A stretch of DNA of 64,000 nt from Saprospiraceae bacterium (GTDB lineage Bacteria > Bacteroidota > Bacteroidia > Chitinophagales > Saprospiraceae): assembly GCA_016710235.1 (NCBI GenBank), contig JADJLG010000001.1, positions 3,027,501 through 3,091,500 of the forward strand, in the 5' to 3' direction. The position numbers and the translations under genes are program-made. Shown here piece by piece: positions 47,579-57,317 of the stretch (the first letter of the stretch is position 1; each line of letters opens with the position of its first letter). A model generated the notes under the pieces. It had not been told where the DNA came from. It was given only the letters and a program-made list of their open reading frames with translations, and made no database searches.

Positions 47579-49195
47579 TCATTTGGATGCTTTGTTCTTG
47601 TGGACAATACAAGCTTTTACAAAATCGACAAAAAGAGGATGTGGCTTTTCGACCGTACTTTTCAACTCCGGATGAAATTGAACTCCGACAAACCAGGGGT
47701 GGCTTTCCAATTCTATTATTTCCACTAAATTTTTATCAGGATTGATTCCACTGGCATGCATACCATATTTTTCAAATCCCTCTAAATAGCCATTATTGAA
47801 TTCATAACGATGCCTATGTCTTTCCGCTATATCTTGTTTCCCATAAGCTTTCTCAGCCAAACTACCATTAGAAAGAGTACATGCATAAGCGCCGAGACGC
47901 ATAGTACCACCCTTTGCCTTAATCTTCTTTTGCTCCAACATCATCTCGATCACCGGATTCTTGGTATTGGGGTTAACCTCAGTAGAGGAAGCATCAGAGA
48001 TCCCCATGACATTTCTAGCAAATTCCACGGCTGCACATTGCATCCCAAGGCAGATACCAAAGAAAGGAAGTTTGCGCTCTCTGGCATAGCGGATAGCATT
48101 GATTTTGCCTTCAATTCCTCTTTCCCCAAAACCAGGAGCTACCAGGATGCCTTCCAGATCAGAAAGCAACTTGCTCGTCTCGTCAGGGTCAACTAAATCT
48201 TCAGAGTGGATAGCGCGAATCCGTACTTTACATTCATTTGCGGCACCGGCATGCACAAAAGCTTCATATATCGATTTGTAAGCATCTTGAAGCTCATTGT
48301 ATTTGCCGATCAAGCCAATGTTGACCTCTTCACTCGGATTCTTTAGATGACCGAGAAAATCTTTCCAGGTCTTAAGTTCGGGCTCTCTTTTGGAGCTCAA
48401 CTTGAGACATTCCAGGGTGCGAAGATCCAGCCTCTCCTTCAACATCAGCAATGGCACATCATAAATGGTTTCTGCATCGATAGCTTCAATCACATGCTCG
48501 AATTTCAAATTACAAAAAAGGGCTAGCTTGCTCCGAATGTCATCTGAAATGGGCTTTTCTGTCCTACAAACCAAAATATCAGGTTGAATACCGGCTTCCT
48601 GTAGCTCCTTCACACTATGCTGTGTTGGCTTGGTCTTCAGTTCCTTGGCCGCTGAAAGATAAGGGATCAAAGTAAGATGGATCGACACACAATTTTCAGG
48701 ACCGAACTCCATCCTGAGTTGTCTGAGAGCCTCCAGATAAGGTAAAGATTCAATGTCCCCTACGGTCCCTCCCAGTTCAGTAATAATCAGGTCATATCCT
48801 GTCTCACCCAGAAGAGTGATCCTTCTTTTGATTTCATCAGTAATATGAGGTATCACCTGAACTGTCTTTCCGAGATAATCCCCTGCCCTTTCTTTGTTTA
48901 TTACCGTCTGGTAAATGCGACCTGTGGTTACGTTGTTGGCCTGGGAAGTGGGTACATTGAGAAATCGTTCATAATGCCCTAAATCCAAATCGGTTTCAGC
49001 TCCATCATCCGTCACAAAACACTCCCCGTGTTCGTAAGGGTTTAAAGTACCCGGATCGACATTGATGTATGGGTCGAATTTTTGGATAGTGACATCAAAT
49101 CCCCTTGCTTGCAAAAGCTTCGCCAATGAGGCGGCAATAATTCCTTTTCCAAGTGACGATGTTACTCCACCCGTAACAAAAATGTACTTACTCAT
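47579..49195 (-). CDS. pyrG: CTP synthase
   Basis: A 538-aa enzyme that aminates UTP to CTP with glutamine and ATP. The synthetase domain opens MSKYIFVTGGVTSSLGKGI with the P-loop, followed by KFDPYINVDPGTLNPYEHGE. The C-terminal glutaminase domain has the Cys nucleophile in FGICLGMQCAAVEFA and ends QFHPEL with its His-x-Glu. The ATG at 49195 is the family start; 49219 would add eight residues. It is followed at once by the esterase gene and divergent to the MOSC gene 69 bp away. Confidence 0.95.
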   Translation of the reverse strand: MSKYIFVTGGVTSSLGKGIIAASLAKLLQARGFDVTIQKFDPYINVDPGTLNPYEHGECFVTDDGAETDLDLGHYERFLNVPTSQANNVTTGRIYQTVINKERAGDYLGKTVQVIPHITDEIKRRITLLGETGYDLIITELGGTVGDIESLPYLEALRQLRMEFGPENCVSIHLTLIPYLSAAKELKTKPTQHSVKELQEAGIQPDILVCRTEKPISDDIRSKLALFCNLKFEHVIEAIDAETIYDVPLLMLKERLDLRTLECLKLSSKREPELKTWKDFLGHLKNPSEEVNIGLIGKYNELQDAYKSIYEAFVHAGAANECKVRIRAIHSEDLVDPDETSKLLSDLEGILVAPGFGERGIEGKINAIRYARERKLPFFGICLGMQCAAVEFARNVMGISDASSTEVNPNTKNPVIEMMLEQKKIKAKGGTMRLGAYACTLSNGSLAEKAYGKQDIAERHRHRYEFNNGYLEGFEKYGMHASGINPDKNLVEIIELESHPWFVGVQFHPELKSTVEKPHPLFVDFVKACIVHKNKASK

Positions 49196-49264
49196 TAAAA
49201 AATGTTTGCTACGGGACACAAAGTTACATCATTCCAATGGATAAATACTTATCTTTCATCAATC

Positions 49265-50023
49265 ATGAATGAATACAAAGGGATCAGTTATTCCATTTTT
49301 CCTATAAAATCATGTGGAGAAGTTAGGTTTCCAAGGATAGCAGACTTTTTACAAATGAAAAAATGGGACCGGAACTGGATGCTCATTGACGATAAAAATC
49401 AATTTCTGACGCAAAGAGAAATACCGGCTCTAAATATACTAAAAACTAAATTGGCAGACGATGGCTTTCATATTTATGAACCTGAAAAAATACATGAAGG
49501 CATTAAAATAAACTTTGATTCAACAGAAAGCCAAACTCTGATTTCAAAGATCTGGGCTTCAGAAGTTCAAGTTTATTTAGAATCCAAAGAACTCAACAAT
49601 TGGTTTTCTGAAAAATTTCACAAATCAATACGACTGGTAAGGGCGATACAAGGTGAAAGAAAAAAAACAATAGCAAGCAAAAATATCGAGCTGGATCTGG
49701 CTTTTGAAGATGGATATCCGGAGCATCTTATCAATGTCAGGTCATTCGCCGAGCTAAAAGATAGAATCCATGACAATCTATTTATTGAACAATTCAGAGC
49801 CAGTATCATCTACGATGGAAACAAGCCGTATTCTGAAGACCTCGAGGAAGAATTTTTGGTAGATGGTGTTCATTTCAGAAAAGTTAAAGCTTGTGTACGT
49901 TGCATCATGATAAACTTACTGCCCGAAAGTGATCATTTTTCGAAGGAGCCACTAAAAACACTCTCATCGTATAGAAATTTTGGAAACAGTGTCCATTTTG
50001 GAATATATGCATTTCAGGTATAG
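49265..50023 (+). CDS. MOSC domain-containing protein
   Basis: A 252-aa protein. The N-terminal beta-barrel segment has KSCGEVRFPRIADF and RNWMLIDDKNQFLTQREIP. The MOSC core has FRASIIYDGNKPYSEDLEEE and KACVRCIMIN, whose Cys corresponds to the cofactor ligand in mARC-type proteins. Family members carry molybdenum cofactor or sulfur, which links it loosely to the fdhD-MobA genes in the window. The ATG at 49265 begins MNEYKGISYSIFPIKSCGEV; the upstream frame overlaps pyrG. Substrate unknown. Confidence 0.85.
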   Translation: MNEYKGISYSIFPIKSCGEVRFPRIADFLQMKKWDRNWMLIDDKNQFLTQREIPALNILKTKLADDGFHIYEPEKIHEGIKINFDSTESQTLISKIWASEVQVYLESKELNNWFSEKFHKSIRLVRAIQGERKKTIASKNIELDLAFEDGYPEHLINVRSFAELKDRIHDNLFIEQFRASIIYDGNKPYSEDLEEEFLVDGVHFRKVKACVRCIMINLLPESDHFSKEPLKTLSSYRNFGNSVHFGIYAFQV

Positions 50024-50458
50024 AATCTCTCTTTTCCCCTGCCTTATTGAGCTGATAAAAAGCAAGGTCAACTTCATCTCCATTTTTTTATAACTGGAAT
50101 CTGTCGGTTATCTTAAATTTATACGAAAATATCTTTTTCAATTATGGACAATAAAAAAATGAGGAAGTAAATATTACAGTATCTCTACCCTTAGTCTTTA
50201 CCTCATATACTTTACTAAAATAGCTCTATGCATAAGCACTTGAGCTCATTAAAACCAATAAAAAAATTATTTAATACTACATTTAGATTTTGATCAATTT
50301 TCTCAAAGCCGTCTTTCTTTTTTGATCTCGCATTACAAGATTATAAATTCCAGATGGATATGCTTCAAGATTCATTTGATCTCTATCAATCCACCAAAAC
50401 AAAAAAAGGCTGTCGAATGATTCACCAGACTTTAATATAATTATACTTTTATTTTATT
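50024..50458. other. Intergenic region between MOSC and TlpA-like genes
   Basis: About 430 bp, AT-rich. It contains a start-less tail of a T9SS type A sorting domain (50283-50445, minus strand), listed separately. Nothing else was recognised. Confidence 0.5.
50283..50445 (-). pseudogene. Orphan T9SS type A C-terminal sorting-domain remnant
   Basis: Minus-strand translation gives ESFDSLFLFWWIDRDQMNLE, then AYPSGIYNLVMRD and RKLIKI before TAA at 50283-50285. The YPSGIY and final RKLIKI match the end of the type A sorting domain (x-YPxGIYxL ... KxIKx). There is no start codon and no upstream body: an in-frame TAA sits just upstream, next to the TlpA-like stop. It looks like the 3' stub of a lost secreted-protein gene. 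Confidence 0.6.
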
Positions 50459-51559
50459 TTATAGCAGTTTCTTGATTTCTTCTTCCAGATTATCTCTAGG
50501 GTCCAGGGCAGCCACTTTACCTTCTTTATCCAGTAAAAATGTTTTAGGTATAGAATGCACTCCATATTCAGCAGCTGGACCGCTTTCCCATTTTTTAAGA
50601 TCACTCACATGAGTATCCCATTTCAAACCGTCTTTGGCTATGGCAGCAAGCCATGCATCCTTAGCTCTTGTAGTCAATTCGTCAAGTTGTTTTGGATCGG
50701 TTATCGTGTTTTTCATCCTGCTGTCCACACCATCCAGCGAAACACTGAATACAGTAAATCCTTTGCTGTTATACTTATTATACATTTCAACTACGTGTGG
50801 ATTTGCTCTTCTACATGGGGCACACCAACTAGCCCAGAAGTCAACCAGGACCACCTTTCCTTTCAGATCAGAGAGTCGAAAAGTTTTGCCTTTGGGACTA
50901 GGGAGTGAAATATCAGGAGCCATCACCCCAATTTTAATTTTTTCACTTGCCATTTGCTGAGCAGCCATTTCTTCAATTTGATTGATGAAAGACTCATAAG
51001 TTTTGGTAAACTCTGAATTGGGATAATCACTTTTCATTTTTGCCAAAACCTCCTTGTGAGTATCGACAAAATCTGCTCTGCCTCCAAGAAACTGAGCAGC
51101 CATTAATCCAGCCGCCAAAGGATGCTTTGCATTCTTCACTTTATTCACCAAATCCTGTGCTCCCGGCTGACCCTGAGAGAGTGATTTGTATGTTTCTAAA
51201 ACTTCTGCAGTTGCCGGACAACCGGAAACTGTATATTGACCATTTTGGATATTGGCAGTAGAACCACTGAATTCAATTTTCTTTTCAGTTCCGTCCATAA
51301 CAAAAATTATTCTCTGCTGACCTAAACCTAAACTGTACAGTCCAGGGACGAAATTTTCCCCAAGTGGAATTTTAAATTTGCCACCAGACATTTCTGCTTG
51401 GCCAAGTTCTACTTTACTGTCATCCAGACCAATGCGTGTAAGCACAGCTTTACCGTTGCCCGCATCTGAAAAATCTCCGGTAATCACTGCTCCCTTCTGA
51501 CAAGAAGAAAACAAAATGACAGCTAAACCGAGAAATAAAACAAATTGTACTAATCTCAT
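50459..51559 (-). CDS. TlpA-like thioredoxin-fold lipoprotein with DUF4369 N-terminus
   Basis: A 366-aa lipoprotein. The lipobox is LFSSC (from MRLVQFVLFLGLAVI), then a DUF4369-like beta domain, then a thioredoxin fold with the redox pair in WASWCAPCRR near residue 240 and the cis-Pro in VHSIPKTFLL. It likely reduces disulfides on the periplasmic side. ATG at 51559 is used because the open frame above it overlaps purL. It follows purL by 28 bp. Confidence 0.87.
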   Translation of the reverse strand: MRLVQFVLFLGLAVILFSSCQKGAVITGDFSDAGNGKAVLTRIGLDDSKVELGQAEMSGGKFKIPLGENFVPGLYSLGLGQQRIIFVMDGTEKKIEFSGSTANIQNGQYTVSGCPATAEVLETYKSLSQGQPGAQDLVNKVKNAKHPLAAGLMAAQFLGGRADFVDTHKEVLAKMKSDYPNSEFTKTYESFINQIEEMAAQQMASEKIKIGVMAPDISLPSPKGKTFRLSDLKGKVVLVDFWASWCAPCRRANPHVVEMYNKYNSKGFTVFSVSLDGVDSRMKNTITDPKQLDELTTRAKDAWLAAIAKDGLKWDTHVSDLKKWESGPAAEYGVHSIPKTFLLDKEGKVAALDPRDNLEEEIKKLL

Positions 51560-51587
51560 TGATTGCTTTTTTATCTTTTGCTTAAAA

Positions 51588-53810
51588 TTATTCTTTTTCA
51601 AGGTATTGGCTAATCCCCATATCATGCAGTTGACCGTATTCCGATACTGATCCAAAATCTTCGTGATCGATGATCATTTTTTTTCCTTTGCAGACACCCA
51701 ACTGAATGAATGGAACGCCTAAATCCTTTAAATGGTTTTCGACCTGGGTTTTCAATTCTTCTTTTATGCTGATGCATACCCTTCCTTGCGATTCCCCAAA
51801 CAAAAAGATGTCTTTCCTCAATTCAGCAGGAATATTGATTTCATAACCTAAGTCTGATTGAATCGCAGATTCTGTGAGACAAGTAAAAATACCTCCCTCA
51901 GAGACATCATGACATGATTGAAGATATTGATGCTGAATTAAAGAAGTGATCGCTACGTGAAGTTTCTGCTCTTCATCCAAATTGAGATAAGGTGCAGGCG
52001 CATGGCTGATGTCATGAAAGTATCTCAGGTACTCCGAATAAGCAATATGAGCATTTTCAACCCCAATCAGAAAGATAAGGTCACCTTCTTGAACAAATCC
52101 GGAAGTAGTAAAATACCTCACAGAATCCATCACACCCAGCATCCCTATAGTCGGAGTAGGATATACTGGAACATTTCCTGATTTGGACACAGTTTGATTA
52201 TAAAAACTGACATTACCGCCCGTGACGGGAGTATCAAATTTAATGCATGCCTCGCCCATTCCTTCCAGTGCTTTGACGAACTGAAAATATACTTCTGGGT
52301 TGTATGGATTGCCAAAATTCAAGCAATTTGTGATCGCAACAGGTACTGCTCCGGAGCATCGGACATTCCTCGCAGCCTCTGCAACAGCGATCATCCCTCC
52401 TTGTTTTGGATCCATGTAAACGTATGCCGAATTGCAATCCACTGTCATGGCCAAAGCCTTATCAGTATCCTTGATTCTCACCACAGCAGCATCTGAGGAA
52501 TTGACTGAATTCATAGTTCCGGTTCTTACCATTTTGTCATATTGATGGTATATCCACCGCTTAGAAGCAATATTGGGAAGAGCAAATAATTTCTTACTTA
52601 TTTCCACAAGGTTGTCAGGTTGAGAAACTTTCCCTGCCTCAAACGAATTTACTTTTTCCATGTAATCAGGAGTCCTGAATTCCCTCTGATAAACCGGTGC
52701 CCCTCCACCCAAGACCAAACTTTCTGCGGGCACATGTGCGACCAAAGTATCATGCATATAGTATTCCAAATTACCTGAATCTGTCACCTCACCGATCAGA
52801 TGACATTCAAGATCCCATTTATCAAAAATTTTCAACAAGGTCTGTTCTCCTCCTTTCTGTGCAACGATAAGCATCCGTTCCTGGCTTTCTGAAAGCAAGA
52901 TTTCCCACGCTTGCATGTTCGCCTGGCGAGTAGGCACTTTATCGAGCCAAATTTTCATTCCCGTGCCTGATTTGGCAGACATCTCTGAGGTAGAACAAGT
53001 AATCCCGGCAGCACCCATATCTTGCATACCTACGACTTGACCGGAAGCAATTGCTTCCAAACTAGCTTCTAGCAATAATTTCTCCTGAAATGGATCGCCT
53101 ACCTGAACAGCTGGCAGATCTTCATTTGAGTTTTCTGTCAAATCAGCGGAGGCGAAAGTAGCCCCGTGGATTCCATCTTTGCCTGTAGCGGATCCCACTA
53201 TAAATACAGGATTCCCAGGTCCGTCGGCTCGAGCGGAAACAGTCTTCCCTACTTCGACAACACCGACTGACATTGCGTTAACCAATATATTTTGTTGGTA
53301 ACAAGAGTCAAAATAAACTTCACCACCAACAGTTGGTACTCCAAAAGCATTCCCGTAGTTGCCTATTCCTTTGACAACACCTCTCATTAATTTGCGGGTA
53401 TGTGCACTCGCCAGATCTCCAAAGCGCAATGAATTCAATGCTGCAATGGGTCTTGCACCCATGGTAAAGATATCCCGATGGATGCCTCCTACCCCCGTAG
53501 CAGCACCCTGATATGGTTCTATGGCAGAGGGATGATTGTGAGATTCTATTTTGAAAGCACACGCCAGCCCACCTCCGATATCGACAAGACCTGCATTTTC
53601 TTCGCCTGCTTCTACCAGCAATCTGGAACCCTTTCTGGGTAGCTTTTTGAGGTAAATAATCGAATTTTTATATGAGCAATGTTCCGACCACATCACAGAA
53701 TAAATACTCAGCTCAGTGAAATTTGGAATCCTTCCAAGTACTTTACAAATTTTTTCATACTCTGCTTGATTGAGCCCAAGTTTGAGTGCGGTATCAACAC
53801 CTGCTGTCAT
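51588..53810 (-). CDS. purL: Phosphoribosylformylglycinamidine synthase subunit PurL
   Basis: A 740-aa small-form PurL that turns FGAR and glutamine-derived ammonia into FGAM, with PurQ and PurS as partners (not in the window). It shows MWSEHCSYKNS and HNHPSAIEPYQGAATGVGG near the N-terminus, both strongly conserved, and GGGLACAFK. The second half repeats the PurM-like fold (TNCLNFGNPYNPEV; HDVSEGGIF). Start ATG 53810 (MTAGVDTALKLGL) is preferred to 53837. PurM is encoded separately at 1.3-2.5 kb. Confidence 0.94.
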   Translation of the reverse strand: MTAGVDTALKLGLNQAEYEKICKVLGRIPNFTELSIYSVMWSEHCSYKNSIIYLKKLPRKGSRLLVEAGEENAGLVDIGGGLACAFKIESHNHPSAIEPYQGAATGVGGIHRDIFTMGARPIAALNSLRFGDLASAHTRKLMRGVVKGIGNYGNAFGVPTVGGEVYFDSCYQQNILVNAMSVGVVEVGKTVSARADGPGNPVFIVGSATGKDGIHGATFASADLTENSNEDLPAVQVGDPFQEKLLLEASLEAIASGQVVGMQDMGAAGITCSTSEMSAKSGTGMKIWLDKVPTRQANMQAWEILLSESQERMLIVAQKGGEQTLLKIFDKWDLECHLIGEVTDSGNLEYYMHDTLVAHVPAESLVLGGGAPVYQREFRTPDYMEKVNSFEAGKVSQPDNLVEISKKLFALPNIASKRWIYHQYDKMVRTGTMNSVNSSDAAVVRIKDTDKALAMTVDCNSAYVYMDPKQGGMIAVAEAARNVRCSGAVPVAITNCLNFGNPYNPEVYFQFVKALEGMGEACIKFDTPVTGGNVSFYNQTVSKSGNVPVYPTPTIGMLGVMDSVRYFTTSGFVQEGDLIFLIGVENAHIAYSEYLRYFHDISHAPAPYLNLDEEQKLHVAITSLIQHQYLQSCHDVSEGGIFTCLTESAIQSDLGYEINIPAELRKDIFLFGESQGRVCISIKEELKTQVENHLKDLGVPFIQLGVCKGKKMIIDHEDFGSVSEYGQLHDMGISQYLEKE

Positions 53811-53936
53811 GTAGTAATAAATAATGTTGTCCTGCAAAGGTACATATACTCACCTATACATTGCAATATATTATCAAGTGTAAACCCTCATAACCAATCT
53901 TAATAAACCTACAAAACTTGTTCAACAGCGACAGCT

Positions 53937-55145
53937 TTACACTTTTTTCAAAGCTGTATCGAAATCCGAAATGATATCGTCGATGTGTTCGAGTCCGACC
54001 GAAACCCGAATGAGACCGTCGGTAATGCCTTCTTTTTTTCTCAACTCAGGATCTACCTTCAAGTGGGAAGAAGTGGCCGGATGTAAAACCATCGTGCCGG
54101 TCTCTCCCAATGAGGGTGCAATAGCTGCGAGACGGAGTCTATCGATCATTTTTTTTGACCCTGAGACGTCCGTCTTAGCTTCAAAACTCAACATTGCCCC
54201 TCCTGCAGACATCTGTTTTTTAGCAATTTCAAAGCTGGGATGATAGCTGAGAAAAGGATAATTAACATGACTCACCTTTGGGTGTGAAGAAAGATACTTT
54301 GCCAGTAAAAATGCATTTTCTGAATGTCTCTCCATCCTCAAATGCAAGGTCATCATACCCAGTTGGATCATCCACGCATCCATAGGATTGGAGTTCACAC
54401 CAATCAGCTTCATGGTTTGCCAAATTTTTTGATGAAATAATGTTTTCTCTTTGACGAGTACTACCCCACCTGTAGAAGCACCATGCCCATGTATAAACTT
54501 AGTAGTAGAATGAAGGACTATATCCGCACCCAATAACAAAGGTTGTTGAATGATTGGAGTGCAAAAGGTATTGTCAACGATTAAAAAAGCATGATAGCGG
54601 GAGGCCAACTCTGCCAGAGCCTGGATATCATAACAGTGCAATGTGGGATTTGATGGAGTTTCCAGGTAAATGATCTTGTGTAGTGGTTTTTGTCGGAGTG
54701 ATTTTTCGACTTTTTCAAGATTTGACAAATCTATGTAGACCAACTTGATACCTTGAGGCTGTATTACTTTGTTAAACAACTCAGTAGTTCCTCCATAAAG
54801 ATTTGCTTGAGTAATGATCATGTCTCCTTTTCCAAGCAAGGCTGTAACTGCCAGATATATAGCTGACATACCTGAACTGGTTAGAAGTCCGTGGGCACTT
54901 ATATCACTACCGGCTATCTCCAAAGCAGCTATTTTTGCAGCAACAGATTCCATCGTGGGATTTCCATACCTGGAGTATACATGCGTACCCGGTTGATTTT
55001 CAAATGCCTTGATGCTATCACTGAGTTGATCAAAGCGAAAAGCTGAGCTAAAACAAACCGACATTTGGTGTGGCTGTGTATTCTTTTTTTCTTTTATGGC
55101 TTGTGCACAAATTGTTTCCGCACGTTTTATAGCTTTGTCTTTCAT
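53937..55145 (-). CDS. Trans-sulfuration PLP enzyme (cystathionine gamma-synthase/lyase or methionine gamma-lyase family)
   Basis: A 402-aa PLP-dependent enzyme of Cys/Met metabolism. Motifs include YSRYGNPTMESVAAKIAALE, SSGMSAIYLAVTALLGKGD, NLYGGTTELF and the PLP lysine in HSTTKFIHGHG (Lys216 from the chosen start). The position that is Cys in true methionine gamma-lyase (YGCT) is Gly here, which favours cystathionine enzymes. ATG 55145 fits the family better than 55175. It is divergent to the RluA-type gene 59 bp away. The reaction specificity cannot be settled by eye. Confidence 0.85.
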   Translation of the reverse strand: MKDKAIKRAETICAQAIKEKKNTQPHQMSVCFSSAFRFDQLSDSIKAFENQPGTHVYSRYGNPTMESVAAKIAALEIAGSDISAHGLLTSSGMSAIYLAVTALLGKGDMIITQANLYGGTTELFNKVIQPQGIKLVYIDLSNLEKVEKSLRQKPLHKIIYLETPSNPTLHCYDIQALAELASRYHAFLIVDNTFCTPIIQQPLLLGADIVLHSTTKFIHGHGASTGGVVLVKEKTLFHQKIWQTMKLIGVNSNPMDAWMIQLGMMTLHLRMERHSENAFLLAKYLSSHPKVSHVNYPFLSYHPSFEIAKKQMSAGGAMLSFEAKTDVSGSKKMIDRLRLAAIAPSLGETGTMVLHPATSSHLKVDPELRKKEGITDGLIRVSVGLEHIDDIISDFDTALKKV

Positions 55146-55204
55146 TTGAAATGATTGAATTACAAAGTTCAACATTATTTTTAATCATTGGCAGCTAAAT
55201 CAGG

Positions 55205-56281
55205 ATGCAGGAAGAAGAGTTTTCAGAATTATTACAAGAAGAAAGTGAACCGGAACTGGTTCAATACAAAATTGACCCGGGACAAACGCCTGTAAGACTG
55301 GACCACTTTTTATCAGAAAAAATAGCTAAAGTCTCAAGAAATAAAATTCAATCCGCCATAGAGTCTGAATTGGTCACTGTTAATGGAAAAAAGTCAAAAT
55401 CGAACTATAAGATCAGAGGCAATGATTTGATTGAATTTTACATTCCTAAGTCGCCTTCGACAAGCGAATTAATCCCTGAAGATCAAAATCTCGAGGTGGT
55501 TTATGAAGATGATGACCTACTTGTGATCAACAAAAAACAAGGTGTTGTCGTCCATCCTGCAGCCGGAGTTTATACAGGGACTTTGCTCAATGGTTTGGCT
55601 TGGCATCTTGGTTATCGCCAGAAAGAGATATTGACAGATGGTAATGAAAGGTTGGGTCTCGTTCACAGGATCGATAAAGAAACGTCAGGATTGCTGCTGG
55701 TTGCAAAAAACGAACATAGCGTATCACATCTTTCCAAACAATTTTTTCATCATACCATAGATCGCGAATATCTGGCATTGGTATGGGGCGAACCTGATCC
55801 TGCCATTGGTACTATCACGGCGAATATATATAGAGATCCCAAAAGGCGAAGTTGCATGGGAGTAAGCAAAGATGGGTTGGAAGGCAAACATGCTGTAACT
55901 CATTACGAACTGGTAGAATCATTCTATTATACAAGCTTGGTCAGATGCAAATTGGAAACAGGTAGAACTCATCAAATTCGAGTACACATGAGACATATCG
56001 GCCATACCCTATTCAATGATGAAAAATACGGTGGAGATCAAATTTTGAAAGGTACGTTATTTACGAAATACAAACAGTTTATACAGAACTGCAATAAAAT
56101 ACTACCCCATTTTGCATTACATGCTAGAAGCATAGGATTTATCCATCCAAACTCTGGAAAAAAAATGTACTTTGAGCAGGAACTACCGGAAAATTTTAAA
56201 AATCTTGTAGACAAGTGGAGACATTATACGGCTCACCGCAAAGAAATACTCGACGATGGTAAATTTGAATTTGAAGATTAG
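55205..56281 (+). CDS. RluA family pseudouridine synthase (RluD-like)
   Basis: A 358-aa rRNA pseudouridine synthase. An N-terminal S4 RNA-binding domain (VRLDHFLSEKIAKVSRNKIQ) precedes the catalytic domain with Asp157 in HRIDKETSGLLLVAK and TGRTHQIRVHMRHIGHTLFN. The extra S4 domain and motifs make it RluD-like; which uridines it modifies is inferred only. It ends at 56281 and the next ATG follows immediately, so LuxC-like and nth genes are in its operon. Confidence 0.9.
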   Translation: MQEEEFSELLQEESEPELVQYKIDPGQTPVRLDHFLSEKIAKVSRNKIQSAIESELVTVNGKKSKSNYKIRGNDLIEFYIPKSPSTSELIPEDQNLEVVYEDDDLLVINKKQGVVVHPAAGVYTGTLLNGLAWHLGYRQKEILTDGNERLGLVHRIDKETSGLLLVAKNEHSVSHLSKQFFHHTIDREYLALVWGEPDPAIGTITANIYRDPKRRSCMGVSKDGLEGKHAVTHYELVESFYYTSLVRCKLETGRTHQIRVHMRHIGHTLFNDEKYGGDQILKGTLFTKYKQFIQNCNKILPHFALHARSIGFIHPNSGKKMYFEQELPENFKNLVDKWRHYTAHRKEILDDGKFEFED

Positions 56282-57313
56282 ATGGAGCCAAATCAGCATA
56301 TCTTATATCAAACATTGGAACAACTCCAAATTCTCAAAGCTGAATTAAAAACGGAATCAGAACAAAAGGAAAATTTTTTGTTGCGCGCCGAGGCAGAGAA
56401 CAGCTGGTTTACACAACCGGAAATAGTGCGAATGATTGATGCGATTTGCGAAAAATACCTTGATCAGAAAAAATTAGAATACTGGTTATCAAAATATCAT
56501 TTAAACTATTCAATTTCGAAAACAATAGGAATTATTGCTGCGGGAAATATTCCTCTTGTCAGTTTTCATGATTTGCTTTGCACCTGGGTCAGTCCACACA
56601 AAGCAGAGTTAAAATTATCTTCCAAAGACAAACAATTGTATTATTGGATAAAAACAATTTTAGAAAAACATTGTCCACTTTTAAACCAAAAAACGAAGTT
56701 TGTTGAGAGGCTTAATTCTTTTGATGCAGTCATAGCTACAGGATCTGATCTCGCATCAAATCAATTTCGTCATTATTTTGAAAAAGTGCCCCACATTATC
56801 AGAGCTCACAGAAATTCAGTTGCAGTATTGACCAAGAATTATCCTTTGAAAGAGTGGCATCAATTGGGAGAAGATATATTCAACTACTTTGGTCTTGGTT
56901 GTAGAAATGTAAGTAAAATATTCATACCTGAAGGATTTCCATTAGAAGAATTAATATCCTCCCTGGATAATGATTTTGCACACCTTGCACACCACCCAAA
57001 GTATGCAAACAATTATGATTATCAACTTGCATTATGCATAATGGGTAAAGAAGAATTTTTTCAGGGCAAGACCATCATTGCCAAGCAAAGCAAACTATTG
57101 AATTCTCCTGTTTCCGTTTTACATTATGAATTTTACGATGATTTTTCAAACCTGATACTGGCGCTTGAACGTAAAAAGGATAATTTACAATGTATAGTAT
57201 CTGATATCGACCCAATGCACGCTGATTTATTCGCTTTCGGATCTGCACAAAGACCTGAACTTTGGGATTATTCCGATGGTGTAGACACTCTGAAATTTTT
57301 AGCAGAGTTATAG
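56282..57313 (+). CDS. LuxC-like acyl-CoA reductase
   Basis: A 343-aa reductase of the LuxC family, which reduces an acyl group to the aldehyde with NADPH. The nucleotide-binding region is IGIIAAGNIPLVSFHDLLCT near residue 80 and the acyl-thioester Cys is in FGLGCRNVSKIF near 210. Family members in Bacteroidota usually serve non-luminous lipid metabolism. No luciferase genes are here. The LuxE-like ligase is 55 kb away and unlinked. The gene abuts the pseudouridine synthase and lies 4 bp before nth. Confidence 0.86.
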   Translation: MEPNQHILYQTLEQLQILKAELKTESEQKENFLLRAEAENSWFTQPEIVRMIDAICEKYLDQKKLEYWLSKYHLNYSISKTIGIIAAGNIPLVSFHDLLCTWVSPHKAELKLSSKDKQLYYWIKTILEKHCPLLNQKTKFVERLNSFDAVIATGSDLASNQFRHYFEKVPHIIRAHRNSVAVLTKNYPLKEWHQLGEDIFNYFGLGCRNVSKIFIPEGFPLEELISSLDNDFAHLAHHPKYANNYDYQLALCIMGKEEFFQGKTIIAKQSKLLNSPVSVLHYEFYDDFSNLILALERKKDNLQCIVSDIDPMHADLFAFGSAQRPELWDYSDGVDTLKFLAEL

Positions 57314-57317
57314 GAAA

